Positions 47,282 through 56,740 of a stretch of 64,000 nucleotides of DNA are shown here, one piece after another; within the stretch, counting starts at the first letter, position 1; each line of letters opens with the position of its first letter. This stretch comes from Colwellia psychrerythraea (lineage in GTDB: Bacteria; Pseudomonadota; Gammaproteobacteria; Enterobacterales; Alteromonadaceae), in NCBI RefSeq assembly GCF_000764185.1, contig NZ_JQEC01000074.1:89648-153647 (forward strand). The letters run 5' to 3'. Position numbers and translations under genes: made by a program. The notes under the pieces were generated by a model. That model did no database searches. It was not told where the DNA came from and saw only the letters and a list, made by a program, of their open reading frames with translations.

Positions 47282-48834
47282 AACGAATACTGCAATTGTA
47301 TGGCTTTATGATGACGTGTATGGGCAATTTGGCTACGATCAAAGGCTGATACCCACATACAAACCCCAGTTTTTAACGAAATATCATGTTTTGACAGGGT
47401 ATTTTTTTTACGCACTAATTCCAGCGTCCATACACCATTGCGCCAATGGCCCCTTGCGCGAACGTCAGCTCTGTCGCCTTCAAATCGATTTGATCGATAC
47501 AACACTGAGGGTAAATAACTGCCGACAGCTAACGTATCTAATTCAGCTTTATAAGGAGCTGAGCTAAACCAAGGCAGTACTTTTTTATTTGCTAATGAAT
47601 AGTTAATTGGTAAGCGTTTAGGAGTGATGACGTTTGCTTTATACCATTGCCAATTCATCACATAAGCGCCGCTTTCTTTACCATCAGCTTGATAACCCGC
47701 ACTGTATCGCCGTTGACCATGTTGCACGGAAGCAGGTGCACCAATAAAGTTATCATCGGCTAAGTACATATCGTTAGTACGTACCGCTTTCCAATGCCAT
47801 AAATCACGTACGGTATTATCTAAACTGGCGTGATACCCCTTGCCATGCCAGTTGCTGGGTTTACCTTTAATGGGGGTTTTTCCTAAATGCGCAGTGCCGT
47901 CGGCGCCACTGTTACAGCTGTTAGATAACATTACGGCAAACTTATCCTCGTAATGACTTTGCTCATCAAAGCGGTAAAAGCCATCTTCTTCAACTTTCCA
48001 GCCTTGTGCTGTTTTTAGCAAAGGTAAGTGCTCAATACTTTGTGTTGGGTCTTTCCAAGTAAATAAGAAAAAGGTTTCTTGCGCATTTGATAAGGCTTTA
48101 ATGGTGACTTGTGTATTACCATCAACAAAATTAGCACCGCCAATGGTATTTATGGCAATGCTGGGGGTTGTAAGCCATTGAGGCTCATTGGCGTGACCAT
48201 CTATTTCAATCAATACATCCATGGGGATCGCTGAAACGAGCAATGAATGTTTTACTGGAATATTAAATAAATAAAGTAAGCAGGCAATGAGGGCAATACT
48301 GGCAAGTTTTAGCCAAGCTATATGAGTATAAGAGGAGGGTAATAAACGTACCAGAACGCCTTTGCCATGTTGTAGTATGTATATCCAACTGTGCATAACC
48401 AAGTAAAGTAAAAACAGTAAAGCACTGGTGAAATGTAATGGTTGTAAAGTATTTACCATTAAATCAAAGCTGATAAATAACCCAGTAATAACGCTTAATA
48501 GCCCTGCAATGTAACCTAAACGATTAACCCATTTATGGTATGACAGAGCGCGGTAGCCTTGTTTATGTGGGATTTTCTTTAGCTGAGACTTATTTAACAG
48601 GTTCCTACTTAGTTGGCTGTTATTGAATTGGTAATAAATAAAATAAAGTACTAAAACACTAAAAACATAGCCAGAAATTAAATGCATACTATGAACCGCA
48701 CCACTGATCAATATAGCATCAAAGTACATGAGTACCGGAGTATCGAGGCTAGATATTCTTAGCCCAGTGAGCAAGTTTAATAGCACAGTGCTCATGGCAA
48801 TTAGATGTAACGAAACAAACATTTTACGATTCAA
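47278..48834 (-). CDS. Cytochrome b561-like membrane domain fused to ethylbenzene-dehydrogenase-type heme-binding domain
   Basis: About 518 residues. Helices with paired His in the first ~200 residues resemble a di-heme cytochrome b (HSMHLISGYVF, LHFTSALL). The periplasmic C-terminal domain resembles the heme subunit of ethylbenzene/DMSO-reductase-type enzymes (EIDGHANEPQW, DKFAVMLSNSC, RDLWHWK, FEGDRADVRARGHW). It should carry electrons across the inner membrane to a periplasmic partner. Start: AAGGAG is five bases before TTG 48834, better placed than GTG 48840, which abuts it. First gene of the operon; a 27-bp perfect inverted repeat lies directly upstream. Confidence 0.85.
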   Translation of the reverse strand: MNRKMFVSLHLIAMSTVLLNLLTGLRISSLDTPVLMYFDAILISGAVHSMHLISGYVFSVLVLYFIYYQFNNSQLSRNLLNKSQLKKIPHKQGYRALSYHKWVNRLGYIAGLLSVITGLFISFDLMVNTLQPLHFTSALLFLLYLVMHSWIYILQHGKGVLVRLLPSSYTHIAWLKLASIALIACLLYLFNIPVKHSLLVSAIPMDVLIEIDGHANEPQWLTTPSIAINTIGGANFVDGNTQVTIKALSNAQETFFLFTWKDPTQSIEHLPLLKTAQGWKVEEDGFYRFDEQSHYEDKFAVMLSNSCNSGADGTAHLGKTPIKGKPSNWHGKGYHASLDNTVRDLWHWKAVRTNDMYLADDNFIGAPASVQHGQRRYSAGYQADGKESGAYVMNWQWYKANVITPKRLPINYSLANKKVLPWFSSAPYKAELDTLAVGSYLPSVLYRSNRFEGDRADVRARGHWRNGVWTLELVRKKNTLSKHDISLKTGVCMWVSAFDRSQIAHTRHHKAIQLQYSL

Positions 48835-48845
48835 ACTCACTCCTT

Positions 48846-48872
48846 ATATTTGTATGTTTTCCATACAAATAT
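48846..48872. promoter_or_regulatory. Perfect inverted repeat before cytochrome operon
   Basis: ATATTTGTATG and CATACAAATAT form a perfect 11-bp inverted repeat around TTTTC, one base from the AAGGAG ribosome site. It could be an operator for a dimeric repressor or an RNA hairpin limiting translation. Confidence 0.6.
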
Positions 48873-49364
48873 GCTTACATCTTATTAACAAGTTGTGAAG
48901 TGAAAGATTTGTGAAAAAAGATATACAAATGAATTTATGTTGTTTATTTGTTGTTAATATTGTTTTTATACAACATCTTATCGTTATTGTGTTTTTTAGG
49001 TGTTATTTTGGAATAGATATTAAATAGAGTTTTTATGAATGTTAAATAGATGTTAACTCTGTATTGGTAGTGGTTGGATTTGGCTTTTGGATTTGTTTTT
49101 TAGTATTTGCGGTTGTATTTTAGCCTTGGCTTGCGGAATCATTGCAGCAATGCTTGAGGTTTTGTTTGAGGAATTACATATGGTATTGGTTGAAGCGCGG
49201 CTGCAAACAGTGAGAGTAAGTATCCTCATTTTCAGAATAACAAACGCTAATAAGGCTATTATTATTTTGTGTTAAGCATGACTATTTAACTTAGCTCAGT
49301 AACTTGAAAAAACTGACTTAGTTTATTACAGCTGGTTACTTTGCTTAGGTTTCAGCTATTCCGT
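48873..49364. other. AT-rich stretch, nothing recognised
   Basis: About 490 bp. A 62-codon frame at 49087-49275 has no ribosome site and is not called. It should contain the cytochrome operon promoter. Confidence 0.3.
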
Positions 49365-49760
49365 TCATGCAATTGCCGCTTGGGCTACGACAAGATCATT
49401 TTCAATAGTTGAGCCGGAAACACCAATAGCGGCAACTACTGCACCGTTAGCATTAAAAATAGGTAGGCCACCAGCAAAGGTGATTAAGCCATTATTAGAC
49501 TGCTCTATTTGATATAACGCGCCACCCGGTTGTGATTTTTCTCCCAGTACATGACAAGGTTTACCAAATAAAGCCGAGGTTTTTGCTTTTTTAATCGCTA
49601 TATCTATCGGCCCTAGTTGCGCCCCATCCATACGTTTAAAGTTAATTAAATAACCTGCACTATCAACAATAGCGATGTTAACCATGATGTTAAGCAGCTC
49701 AGCTTTGCTTATTGCTTTATTTATAAGGTGCTCTGTTTGGGCTAACGTTAAAGTGTTCAT
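49365..49760 (-). CDS. GlcG/HbpS-like protein
   Basis: 131 residues, full length for the family. IAIVDSAGYLINFKRMDGA and KAKTSALFGKP are typical, with GGLPIF and AAIGVSGST near the end. Members bind heme or act beside glycolate and diol metabolism; the role here is unknown. It stands alone with no clear ribosome site. Confidence 0.85.
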   Translation of the reverse strand: MNTLTLAQTEHLINKAISKAELLNIMVNIAIVDSAGYLINFKRMDGAQLGPIDIAIKKAKTSALFGKPCHVLGEKSQPGGALYQIEQSNNGLITFAGGLPIFNANGAVVAAIGVSGSTIENDLVVAQAAIA

Positions 49761-49923
49761 GGTATGTGCCAGTAGGGTAAAATGATATGGTATATTGTAT
49801 TCGATTAGCTGGGCGGTTTATAGCCAAACTACTTGTATATGCAGATTTCAGCTGAAATTAGTAATGCTTTTGCCGAGGTATTGATTAAGTACACAATTAA
49901 GTAAAACATATTAAGGAGCACCC

Positions 49924-50349
49924 ATGATAGTTTCTCAAACAGAAAGGCTAATAATCAGGCTATTTGAATTGACTGATGCCATGGACTATATGAGAACTGG
50001 TCCTATGGCGAGTTATGAAAAATTTGGGTTTGGTTTATATGTGCTTGAGTTGCAAGGTTGCCATACACCTATTGGCATGTGCGGTTTGCTGAAACGAGAT
50101 AATTTAGAGTATGCCGATTTAGGTTTTGCTTTATTGCCGCAATTTTACCGAAAAGGTTATGCTAAAGAGGCGTCGTTGGCAGTGTTAACTGAAGCGAGAG
50201 ATAATTACAAACTCAGTAAAGTTTCTGCTGTTACCGCACTATTTAATACTGGCTCTAATCATTTATTAACAAGCTTAAGTTTTAGCTATAAAGAGAAAAT
50301 TGAATTTTATCAGCAAGAGACTAATTATTACGAGATAGCGTTAAATTAA
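49924..50349 (+). CDS. GNAT acetyltransferase with internal deletion
   Basis: 141 residues. It matches RimJ-like N-acetyltransferases: TERLIIRLFELTDA at the start, then GPMASYEKFGFGLYVLEL, IGMCGLLKRD and QFYRKGYAKEA (acetyl-CoA loop). About 30 residues normally between the first two blocks (the LND..NIGD segment) are missing in frame, so the fold probably lacks a helix. AAGGAGCACCC site is strong. It may be inactive or altered; substrate unknown. Confidence 0.75.
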   Translation: MIVSQTERLIIRLFELTDAMDYMRTGPMASYEKFGFGLYVLELQGCHTPIGMCGLLKRDNLEYADLGFALLPQFYRKGYAKEASLAVLTEARDNYKLSKVSAVTALFNTGSNHLLTSLSFSYKEKIEFYQQETNYYEIALN

Positions 50350-50400
50350 TTTTTTAGGTAATTAAATTGAATTGAATACGTAAGCTCTTAAGTTATATAG

Positions 50401-50437
50401 ATTTCCGACGAGTAACCTCGGAAATTACGATTTTTCA
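50401..50437 (+). terminator. Hairpin after GNAT gene
   Basis: Stem ATTTCCGA / TCGGAAAT with a nine-base loop, followed shortly by TTTTT. Confidence 0.55.
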
Positions 50438-50546
50438 ACTTTTCTCTAAACGGCCATTCTAGGTCGTTGATCGATTTCACTAACTTAACAGGTCATAAAT
50501 AAGTTAAAATAGTGACAATTACTTAAGCTTTGAGCCCTTTATTTTA

Positions 50547-51899
50547 ATGACCTTTGCCAACAACTCTGACAATACTACTGTCACCACACCAGCCAACTCT
50601 GCCGTCACTTTTGACGAACTGGGTCTTATTTCACCTTTGTTAGCTCGATTAACAGAGCTGGAATACCTACAGCCTACACCTATTCAGGCACAAGCTATTC
50701 CTAGTGTATTAGCGGGGCGTGATTTAATTGGCGGAGCAAATACGGGTTCAGGTAAAACAGCTACTTTTGCATTGCCAATGTTGCAGCAACTCTCGAAACA
50801 TCAAAATAAGGGCAAGGGCGCTAATAACAACAAAGGAAATTATGTTTCCGGACTGATTTTAGTACCTACTCGTGAGCTGGCTAAGCAAGTTGCCGACAGT
50901 ATTAAATCGTATGCAGTACACTTTAACGGCGCGATTAAAAGCATGGCTGTTTTTGGTGGTGTATCAGTGAATAAGCAAATGCTGGCCCTTCGCGGCGGCA
51001 CTGATATTTTGGTAGCGACACCAGGTCGGTTACTCGATTTGATTTCAAGTAATGCAATTAAGCTTGATTTGGTTAATACCTTAGTACTTGATGAAGCTGA
51101 CAGAATGTTGAGCTTAGGTTTTACCGAAGAGTTATCGCAGCTAATGGCATTAATGCCAAAGAAAAAACAAACGTTATTATTTTCAGCGACCTTTCCTGAG
51201 CAAGTACAAACGTTAACCCAAGAGTTACTGAATAACCCTGTTGAAATACAATTGCAAAGTGCTGATTCGAGTACCTTAGTGCAGCGCGTATTTACAGTTA
51301 ATAAAGGTGAAAAAACGGCAGTGTTGGCGCATTTAATTCATCAACATCAATGGCGACAAGCTCTGGTTTTTGTTAATGCTAAACACCACTGTGAGCATTT
51401 AGCTGAAAAGCTTGCTAAACGTGGTATCGCTGCTGAAGTATTTCATGGCGATAAAGGCCAGAGCGAACGTACTCGTGTACTAGAAGGCTTTAAAGCGGGC
51501 TCGATTGACGTATTAATTGCCACAGATATTGCTGCCCGTGGTTTAGATATTGAGAAACTGCCTGTGGTAATCAACTTTAACTTACCAAGAAGTCCTGCAG
51601 ATTATATGCACCGTATTGGCCGAAGTGGCCGTGCAGGTGAGGTGGGCTTAGCCATATCGCTTATTGATCATGAAGATTATCATCACTTCAAAGTAATCGA
51701 AAAGAAGAACAAAATTTGGCTTGAACGTGAGCAAGTAGAAGGTTTTGAAGTAGCTGAAATCGCTGAAGATTCAATTTTAGCCGCAGAGTTAGCTGAAAAT
51801 AAACCGATGGCCAAACCTGAAGGCACAGGTAAGAAAAAACGTAAAAAGAAAAAAACTATAAATGAAGATATTTGGTCGGGATATTCTAAGCCAGAATAA
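50547..51899 (+). CDS. DEAD-box RNA helicase, RhlE-type
   Basis: 450 residues. Q-motif region FDELGLISPLLARL, Walker A ANTGSGKT, DEAD in VLDEADRM, SAT in FSATFP, and HRIGRSGRAG are all present, ending in a Lys-rich basic tail (KKKRKKKKT) that binds RNA. Such helicases unwind RNA during ribosome assembly or decay and are often cold-induced; the class is clear, the precise role is not. Own terminator downstream. Confidence 0.92.
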   Translation: MTFANNSDNTTVTTPANSAVTFDELGLISPLLARLTELEYLQPTPIQAQAIPSVLAGRDLIGGANTGSGKTATFALPMLQQLSKHQNKGKGANNNKGNYVSGLILVPTRELAKQVADSIKSYAVHFNGAIKSMAVFGGVSVNKQMLALRGGTDILVATPGRLLDLISSNAIKLDLVNTLVLDEADRMLSLGFTEELSQLMALMPKKKQTLLFSATFPEQVQTLTQELLNNPVEIQLQSADSSTLVQRVFTVNKGEKTAVLAHLIHQHQWRQALVFVNAKHHCEHLAEKLAKRGIAAEVFHGDKGQSERTRVLEGFKAGSIDVLIATDIAARGLDIEKLPVVINFNLPRSPADYMHRIGRSGRAGEVGLAISLIDHEDYHHFKVIEKKNKIWLEREQVEGFEVAEIAEDSILAAELAENKPMAKPEGTGKKKRKKKKTINEDIWSGYSKPE

Positions 51900-51966
51900 T
51901 GCTACTTATAGTCTGTTTTTAGCTTAGATGTTGTGAACAGCTTTTTTGAATCATGGTTGTGAAATG

Positions 51967-51995
51967 AAAGGCCGATACTGTGTATCGGTCTTTTT
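51967..51995 (+). terminator. Terminator after DEAD-box gene
   Basis: 12-bp stem from AAAGGCCGATAC to GTATCGGTCTTT with one G-T pair and loop TGT, then TT. Confidence 0.88.
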
Positions 51996-52180
51996 GCGTT
52001 TAACGCCATTAATTAATGCACTGATATTTGTCTAAGACCAGTAAAAGAATAGTGTAGTATTAAGTAAGTGTCGTAGTGAGTCATAGCTGCTTGTTACTAC
52101 AGCATATACATTGGAAAAATTTCATTTGCTAAAGCCGTATTCTAAATAAATAAAATAATAACAATAATGAGTAAAAAAAT

Positions 52181-53398
52181 ATGATCAAACTTCCGCAGAT
52201 TGGCCCAGCAGTATTAGTTACTGCCGCTTTTATCGGTCCCGGTACTGTTATCACTGCCACTATGGCAGGGGCTAATTACGGTTTTAGTTTGTTGTGGGCA
52301 TTAGTTTTTTCTGTTTTTGCTACTATTGTATTGCAAGAGATGGCCGCTAGGCTGGGCGTGGTGACCCAAAAGGGCTTGGGAGAGAATATACGTTTAGCCT
52401 GTACGACAAAATTCAGTAAGTACCTGTCCATATTCTTGGTCGTTTCAGCCATTGTTATTGGTAATGCAGCCTATCAAGGAGGGAATATTTCAGGGGCTAG
52501 TCTGGGCTTAACTCATCTCTTTGAAGATCAGCATTGGTTTGCTTTTACTTCCATTTGGCCGGTAGTTATTGGTCTGCTTGCCTTTAGTATTCTTGCTTCG
52601 GGCAGTTATCGTATTATCGAAAAGTCACTTATTGTTTTGGTCGGTGTAATGAGTATTGCTTTTCTCGCCAGCTTCTTTCTTATTGACATAAATTGGGCTG
52701 ATTTTTTCAGTGGTTTATTAATTCCCAGCTTACCTTCAGGGGCAACACTTACAGTGATTGCGTTAATTGGCACTACAGTGGTGCCTTATAATTTATTTTT
52801 ACATAGTGCCAGTGCCAGTAAAAAATGGCAGAAGGTAGAGCAACTTGAAGATGCCCGAAAGGATTTATACTTTGCTATACCGCTGGGCGGTTTGATATCT
52901 ATTGCGATAGTTTCAACAGCAGCAACTGCCTTTTTTGGCCAACAAATTCAAATTACTAATGCCGCAGATATCGCACCAGCCCTTGAGCCGGTATTTGGCG
53001 ATTTATCCGCGGTGTTTATTGCTATTGGTTTATTTGCCGCAGGTATTTCTTCAGCGGTAACAGCCCCGTTAGCTGCCGCTTTTGCCTTAAGTGGCATATT
53101 AAACCTAAACAAAAACTTAAACGCTTGGCCTTTTAAATCGATTTGGTTGGTTATTTTACTACTTGGTGTGTTGATAGCTAGTTTGGGTTATAAACCTATG
53201 GCCGTCATTTGGTTTGCACAAGTTGCCAATGGTGTTTTATTGCCGTTAATAACAGTGTTTTTACTGTGGATGATGAATAGCCAAGCGCTTGGGCAGCACC
53301 GTAATAATTTTAAACAAAATATGTTAGCAGGTATAGTTGTAGCACTCACCTTAATGTTGAGTGCTCGTAGTTTAATGTCGGCATTTGGTTTGTTGTAA
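52181..53398 (+). CDS. Nramp-fold transporter with altered metal site
   Basis: 405-residue, about 11-helix membrane protein aligned to MntH-type Nramp proteins (AGANYGFSLLW; NLFLHSASASKKW). The first-helix metal motif DPGN is GPGT here (residues 19-22), and the sixth-helix MPHN is VPYN (201-204). Thus the Asp, Asn and Met that coordinate manganese or iron in canonical members are all replaced. The fold is sure; the substrate is probably not a typical transition metal. It stands alone. Confidence 0.85.
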   Translation: MIKLPQIGPAVLVTAAFIGPGTVITATMAGANYGFSLLWALVFSVFATIVLQEMAARLGVVTQKGLGENIRLACTTKFSKYLSIFLVVSAIVIGNAAYQGGNISGASLGLTHLFEDQHWFAFTSIWPVVIGLLAFSILASGSYRIIEKSLIVLVGVMSIAFLASFFLIDINWADFFSGLLIPSLPSGATLTVIALIGTTVVPYNLFLHSASASKKWQKVEQLEDARKDLYFAIPLGGLISIAIVSTAATAFFGQQIQITNAADIAPALEPVFGDLSAVFIAIGLFAAGISSAVTAPLAAAFALSGILNLNKNLNAWPFKSIWLVILLLGVLIASLGYKPMAVIWFAQVANGVLLPLITVFLLWMMNSQALGQHRNNFKQNMLAGIVVALTLMLSARSLMSAFGLL

Positions 53399-53413
53399 GG
53401 CTTTATCGCGGAA

Positions 53414-54169
53414 TTAATTATTTAATTCATTAACAAACCAAGCAACAATAGTTTGTGCGAGTTGTTTATCACTATCAAGTAGCGGATAACCATGTTTGCT
53501 GCCTTTATAAGATATCATTTTACTGTTTGCATGTTTGGCTGTGATAAATAGCTGCCCGGCACTAGTGAATGTTCTGCCATCATCTTGGGAGGCAATAATT
53601 AATGTCGGTTTTGTTGCTAATACTTTGTTATAGCGAGCGATGTTTTTATCTGACTGTGATGATGAGAAAAAGCCAATAGCACTAATGTTTTCTTTTTCGG
53701 CTAAAGTGATAGCTTGGCTGCCGCCACAACTTGCGCCAATTATGCCTACCTTACCCTGGTCACCAACTTTCTCTGTCAAATAATCAAAGGCTAGTTGCAC
53801 ATCATCTGGCCAATGTGATGACATGTTTGACCACGCTTTATTGCGTTCTTCTTTTGGCAACTTACGTAAATTTTTGACATTAAATATGTTATTTACACTC
53901 TCGCCAAAACCTCTGAAATCTATGCTTAAGGCATGAATACCACGTTGTGCTAATTGTTCACCAATATTGTTATACATAGTGCGGTTGTAATTACATTGGT
54001 GCAGCATTAATACCGCATGATTAGTTGAGTTTTGTTTGACTGTTTTTCCCTGATAATAATCGCCCTTTAGCGAGAATTTGTCTGAGGTAGTTAAGGTAAT
54101 ATCAGCAGCAAAGCTGGTTGCTGAAAAAAACAAAGTGGTGAGTAAAATCGACGTAAATAAACGTGGCAT
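53414..54169 (-). CDS. Exported alpha/beta hydrolase, dienelactone-hydrolase-like
   Basis: 251 residues with a signal peptide (about 1-21, SFAAD). Catalytic set: Cys nucleophile in GASCGG, Asp in ASQDDGRT, His in SKHGYPL. A Cys nucleophile is typical of dienelactone hydrolases. Probably periplasmic; substrate unknown. Confidence 0.86.
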   Translation of the reverse strand: MPRLFTSILLTTLFFSATSFAADITLTTSDKFSLKGDYYQGKTVKQNSTNHAVLMLHQCNYNRTMYNNIGEQLAQRGIHALSIDFRGFGESVNNIFNVKNLRKLPKEERNKAWSNMSSHWPDDVQLAFDYLTEKVGDQGKVGIIGASCGGSQAITLAEKENISAIGFFSSSQSDKNIARYNKVLATKPTLIIASQDDGRTFTSAGQLFITAKHANSKMISYKGSKHGYPLLDSDKQLAQTIVAWFVNELNN

Positions 54170-54343
54170 AACAATTCCTATTGTGGTTTTTATATCCTAG
54201 ACCCATAAGCTATCGCTATTATTTCAAGGAGAACAGTTGAATGAGACCAAATGCTTTTTATTTGAGCTATATTACCCATTTAAGCCACTAACTTGCTCTA
54301 TTCAGTATTTTTTATGTTTGGTCTTGCTATTGGTAGTGATATT

Positions 54344-56515
54344 TTATTGGCTTAATTGTATTGTCATGATATCGCCCTTAGGGGCATCAGTTTTAAAGAA
54401 AATAGCTTTAGTGCCATCACTATTAAAGTCTGTTACTCGAGACCTATCAGGGAGTTCCATCAACAACTTAACAGAAGCAGCTTGTTGGCCGTTGGCCATA
54501 ACATATTCCTGTATGTGTCTTGACGGGCCCTCCTTTATTACAGTTAATATTGAATGTTCAAAAGCTTTTAACTCCCCTGGAACTAAATAGTCTAAGTTAG
54601 CAATAGGCTGCATAAGTGGCGTGATTTTACCGGTATTGATATCTTTGTTAATTAAACCGTTAACCTTATAATCTATCAATGTTAAGCCCGTTTCACCCGA
54701 ATTTTCTTTAGCAAAAAGTCCTGCATTAGTTTGTATTAGTTTTGCATCTAACGTCTCGCTATCGTATTGGTAAATATTAACCTGTTTTATGTGCTCACTA
54801 ATGTATATGTGACTATCGTCTTTACTCCATGTTAATGGGTATTTCATACTGGGAATTGTACTTTCTTTAATTGGCTTTCCTGTTGTTAAAGAGATTATTG
54901 AAAGTGTTAACTCTTCTTTTTTATAGACAACGGCTAAACGGTTTTTTGTATTTGATATTACAGGCTTATATATAAAGCTAGCTTGTAATTGAGTAACTTG
55001 TTTAGTTTTCTGAGTATTAAGGTTATAGGACCATACTTCATAGAAACCAGTGCGATTTGAAACAAAATACATGGTTTTATTATCTGTTGAATAAACACCA
55101 TAATATTCGTTGGCATCACTATTCAGTTTTGGTAAAAAATCAAAACTTTGTTGTTTAATATCGGCAATCACTTGATTGGTAGACGATTTATAAGTGGCGT
55201 AATAAATTTGGTTTTGTTTGAATTTTGCGCGAGTAATGCGTTGTCCACTAGAGCTAGGCAATATACTTTTGATCGTTTGGTTATTTATATTTAACTGCCA
55301 AATACCTTTAGTTGCCGATACCTCTCCGGAAATGAGTAAGTTTCCGGAATCAAGTAAGGCTATATGTTCGACCCAGGAGAACTTGTTTGTAATAGTTTTA
55401 TACTGATTGTTCTTTAAATCTAAAGAGATAATTTCTTTTACTTGATCACTGTTGTTAAAAAAATAAAGTGTCTGTCCATCTAAAGAATAAACTTGGTAGA
55501 GAATATCACTGGGTAAATGCAGTGTTGATTCATGTAAATAACTCACTTTATTGTTAAGCAAATTTATTGATTTAACTTCATGCAATTTATTATGTTGGTA
55601 ATTATCGTATTCAATAAAGCTTATCGAAAAAGGTTCATTGGTCTTTAGCGTTAAATGAAAAATAGCATGTTCAGATTCATAAACAACTTCAGGCTCTTTT
55701 GTGAGAACGTGACGGATAATTTGAAATTGACCTGACTTTTTACGGATATAGGTAATGGTGTTTTTATCTAACCATAAAGGGGAAGATTCAATCCAATCAT
55801 CATTGGTCATTTGCTCTGATTGATTGTTGCCTAATGTCTTCAGGTAAAGGTCAACCCGCTTCAGCTGAGAGCTGATATAAAGCATTTTATTGTGGTCTTT
55901 ATGAAAGCTAAAGTCACCTTCAACACCGATGTCTTGAGTGACAGGTAAAATATTCTGAATTGCTAAGTTAGTAACACTTTTGGCTAAGTTGTCATTACTG
56001 ACAAACCAAGTATAAAAAAATGTTGAGATTAACACTAAGCAAGTACTTATTAGCCATTTGTTTTTCGAACTAACTTGGCTGTTATTATTTAGACTTTCAC
56101 TACTTTCACTACTTTCACTACTTTCAATTCTAGTGTTTTTCTCCGCGCTTTTTTCAGGGATTTTCTCTGCGGGGAAGTCAGCATTAGTTACTTTTACTTC
56201 GGCAATAAATCGATAGCCTTTTTTGGGGATTGTTTCGATATATTTTGGATTTTTAGCATCATCAACTAAAGCATTTCGCAATGAGTAGATAAGTTGGGAA
56301 ATGACTTCATCACCTACAACAATATTTGGCCACAAGGTCGCCAAAATCTCACTACGTGTGACAACGTCACCATTTTTACTCGCCAGTAGTACTAATAATG
56401 ACATGACTTTAGGTTCAAGCCGTTTTTTCTGTGATCTTTTAATTAATAAATTGGCTTGTGGGATCGCTTCAAATTCACTAAAACGGAATGCTTGATTAGA
56501 TTTTTTCGTTATCAA
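54344..56515 (-). CDS. CadC-like transmembrane transcriptional regulator with beta-propeller sensor
   Basis: 723 residues. An N-terminal OmpR/CadC winged helix (about 10-108: LEPKVMSLLVLLA, VVTRSEILATLWP, KKGYRFIAEV), a Ser/Glu-rich linker, one membrane helix (about 155-173, ISTCLVLISTFFYTWFV), and a long periplasmic part with TolB/WD-type repeats. It binds DNA from the membrane in response to a periplasmic signal. The start is TTG 56515, since no in-frame ATG precedes the winged helix. The linker repeat SES is coded by four 9-bp units (56093-56128). The divergent SnoaL-like lipoprotein gene is the likely target. Confidence 0.88.
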   Translation of the reverse strand: MITKKSNQAFRFSEFEAIPQANLLIKRSQKKRLEPKVMSLLVLLASKNGDVVTRSEILATLWPNIVVGDEVISQLIYSLRNALVDDAKNPKYIETIPKKGYRFIAEVKVTNADFPAEKIPEKSAEKNTRIESSESSESSESLNNNSQVSSKNKWLISTCLVLISTFFYTWFVSNDNLAKSVTNLAIQNILPVTQDIGVEGDFSFHKDHNKMLYISSQLKRVDLYLKTLGNNQSEQMTNDDWIESSPLWLDKNTITYIRKKSGQFQIIRHVLTKEPEVVYESEHAIFHLTLKTNEPFSISFIEYDNYQHNKLHEVKSINLLNNKVSYLHESTLHLPSDILYQVYSLDGQTLYFFNNSDQVKEIISLDLKNNQYKTITNKFSWVEHIALLDSGNLLISGEVSATKGIWQLNINNQTIKSILPSSSGQRITRAKFKQNQIYYATYKSSTNQVIADIKQQSFDFLPKLNSDANEYYGVYSTDNKTMYFVSNRTGFYEVWSYNLNTQKTKQVTQLQASFIYKPVISNTKNRLAVVYKKEELTLSIISLTTGKPIKESTIPSMKYPLTWSKDDSHIYISEHIKQVNIYQYDSETLDAKLIQTNAGLFAKENSGETGLTLIDYKVNGLINKDINTGKITPLMQPIANLDYLVPGELKAFEHSILTVIKEGPSRHIQEYVMANGQQAASVKLLMELPDRSRVTDFNSDGTKAIFFKTDAPKGDIMTIQLSQ

Positions 56516-56740
56516 TGTCTGTAACCAGTTGAATTAAAACCAAATAAAAACATGATGTTTTTTTTAGTTTTTCATTATGTTTATTTACAACACATTAACA
56601 CAAAATCGAATTGTGGTATTAATTTTTATCAAATTCATTCACATAATCATTAAGCGAATAATATTACATTCGTTTTTTATCAACTAATGGAACATTTATT
56701 CGATTTTTCAATAAGAATAGTTTCAAAAAAAGGAAGTTAA

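Noticed and set aside
49087..49275. 62-codon open frame after the cytochrome operon
   Set aside because: Weak start, no features beyond a short hydrophobic stretch in AT-rich DNA.
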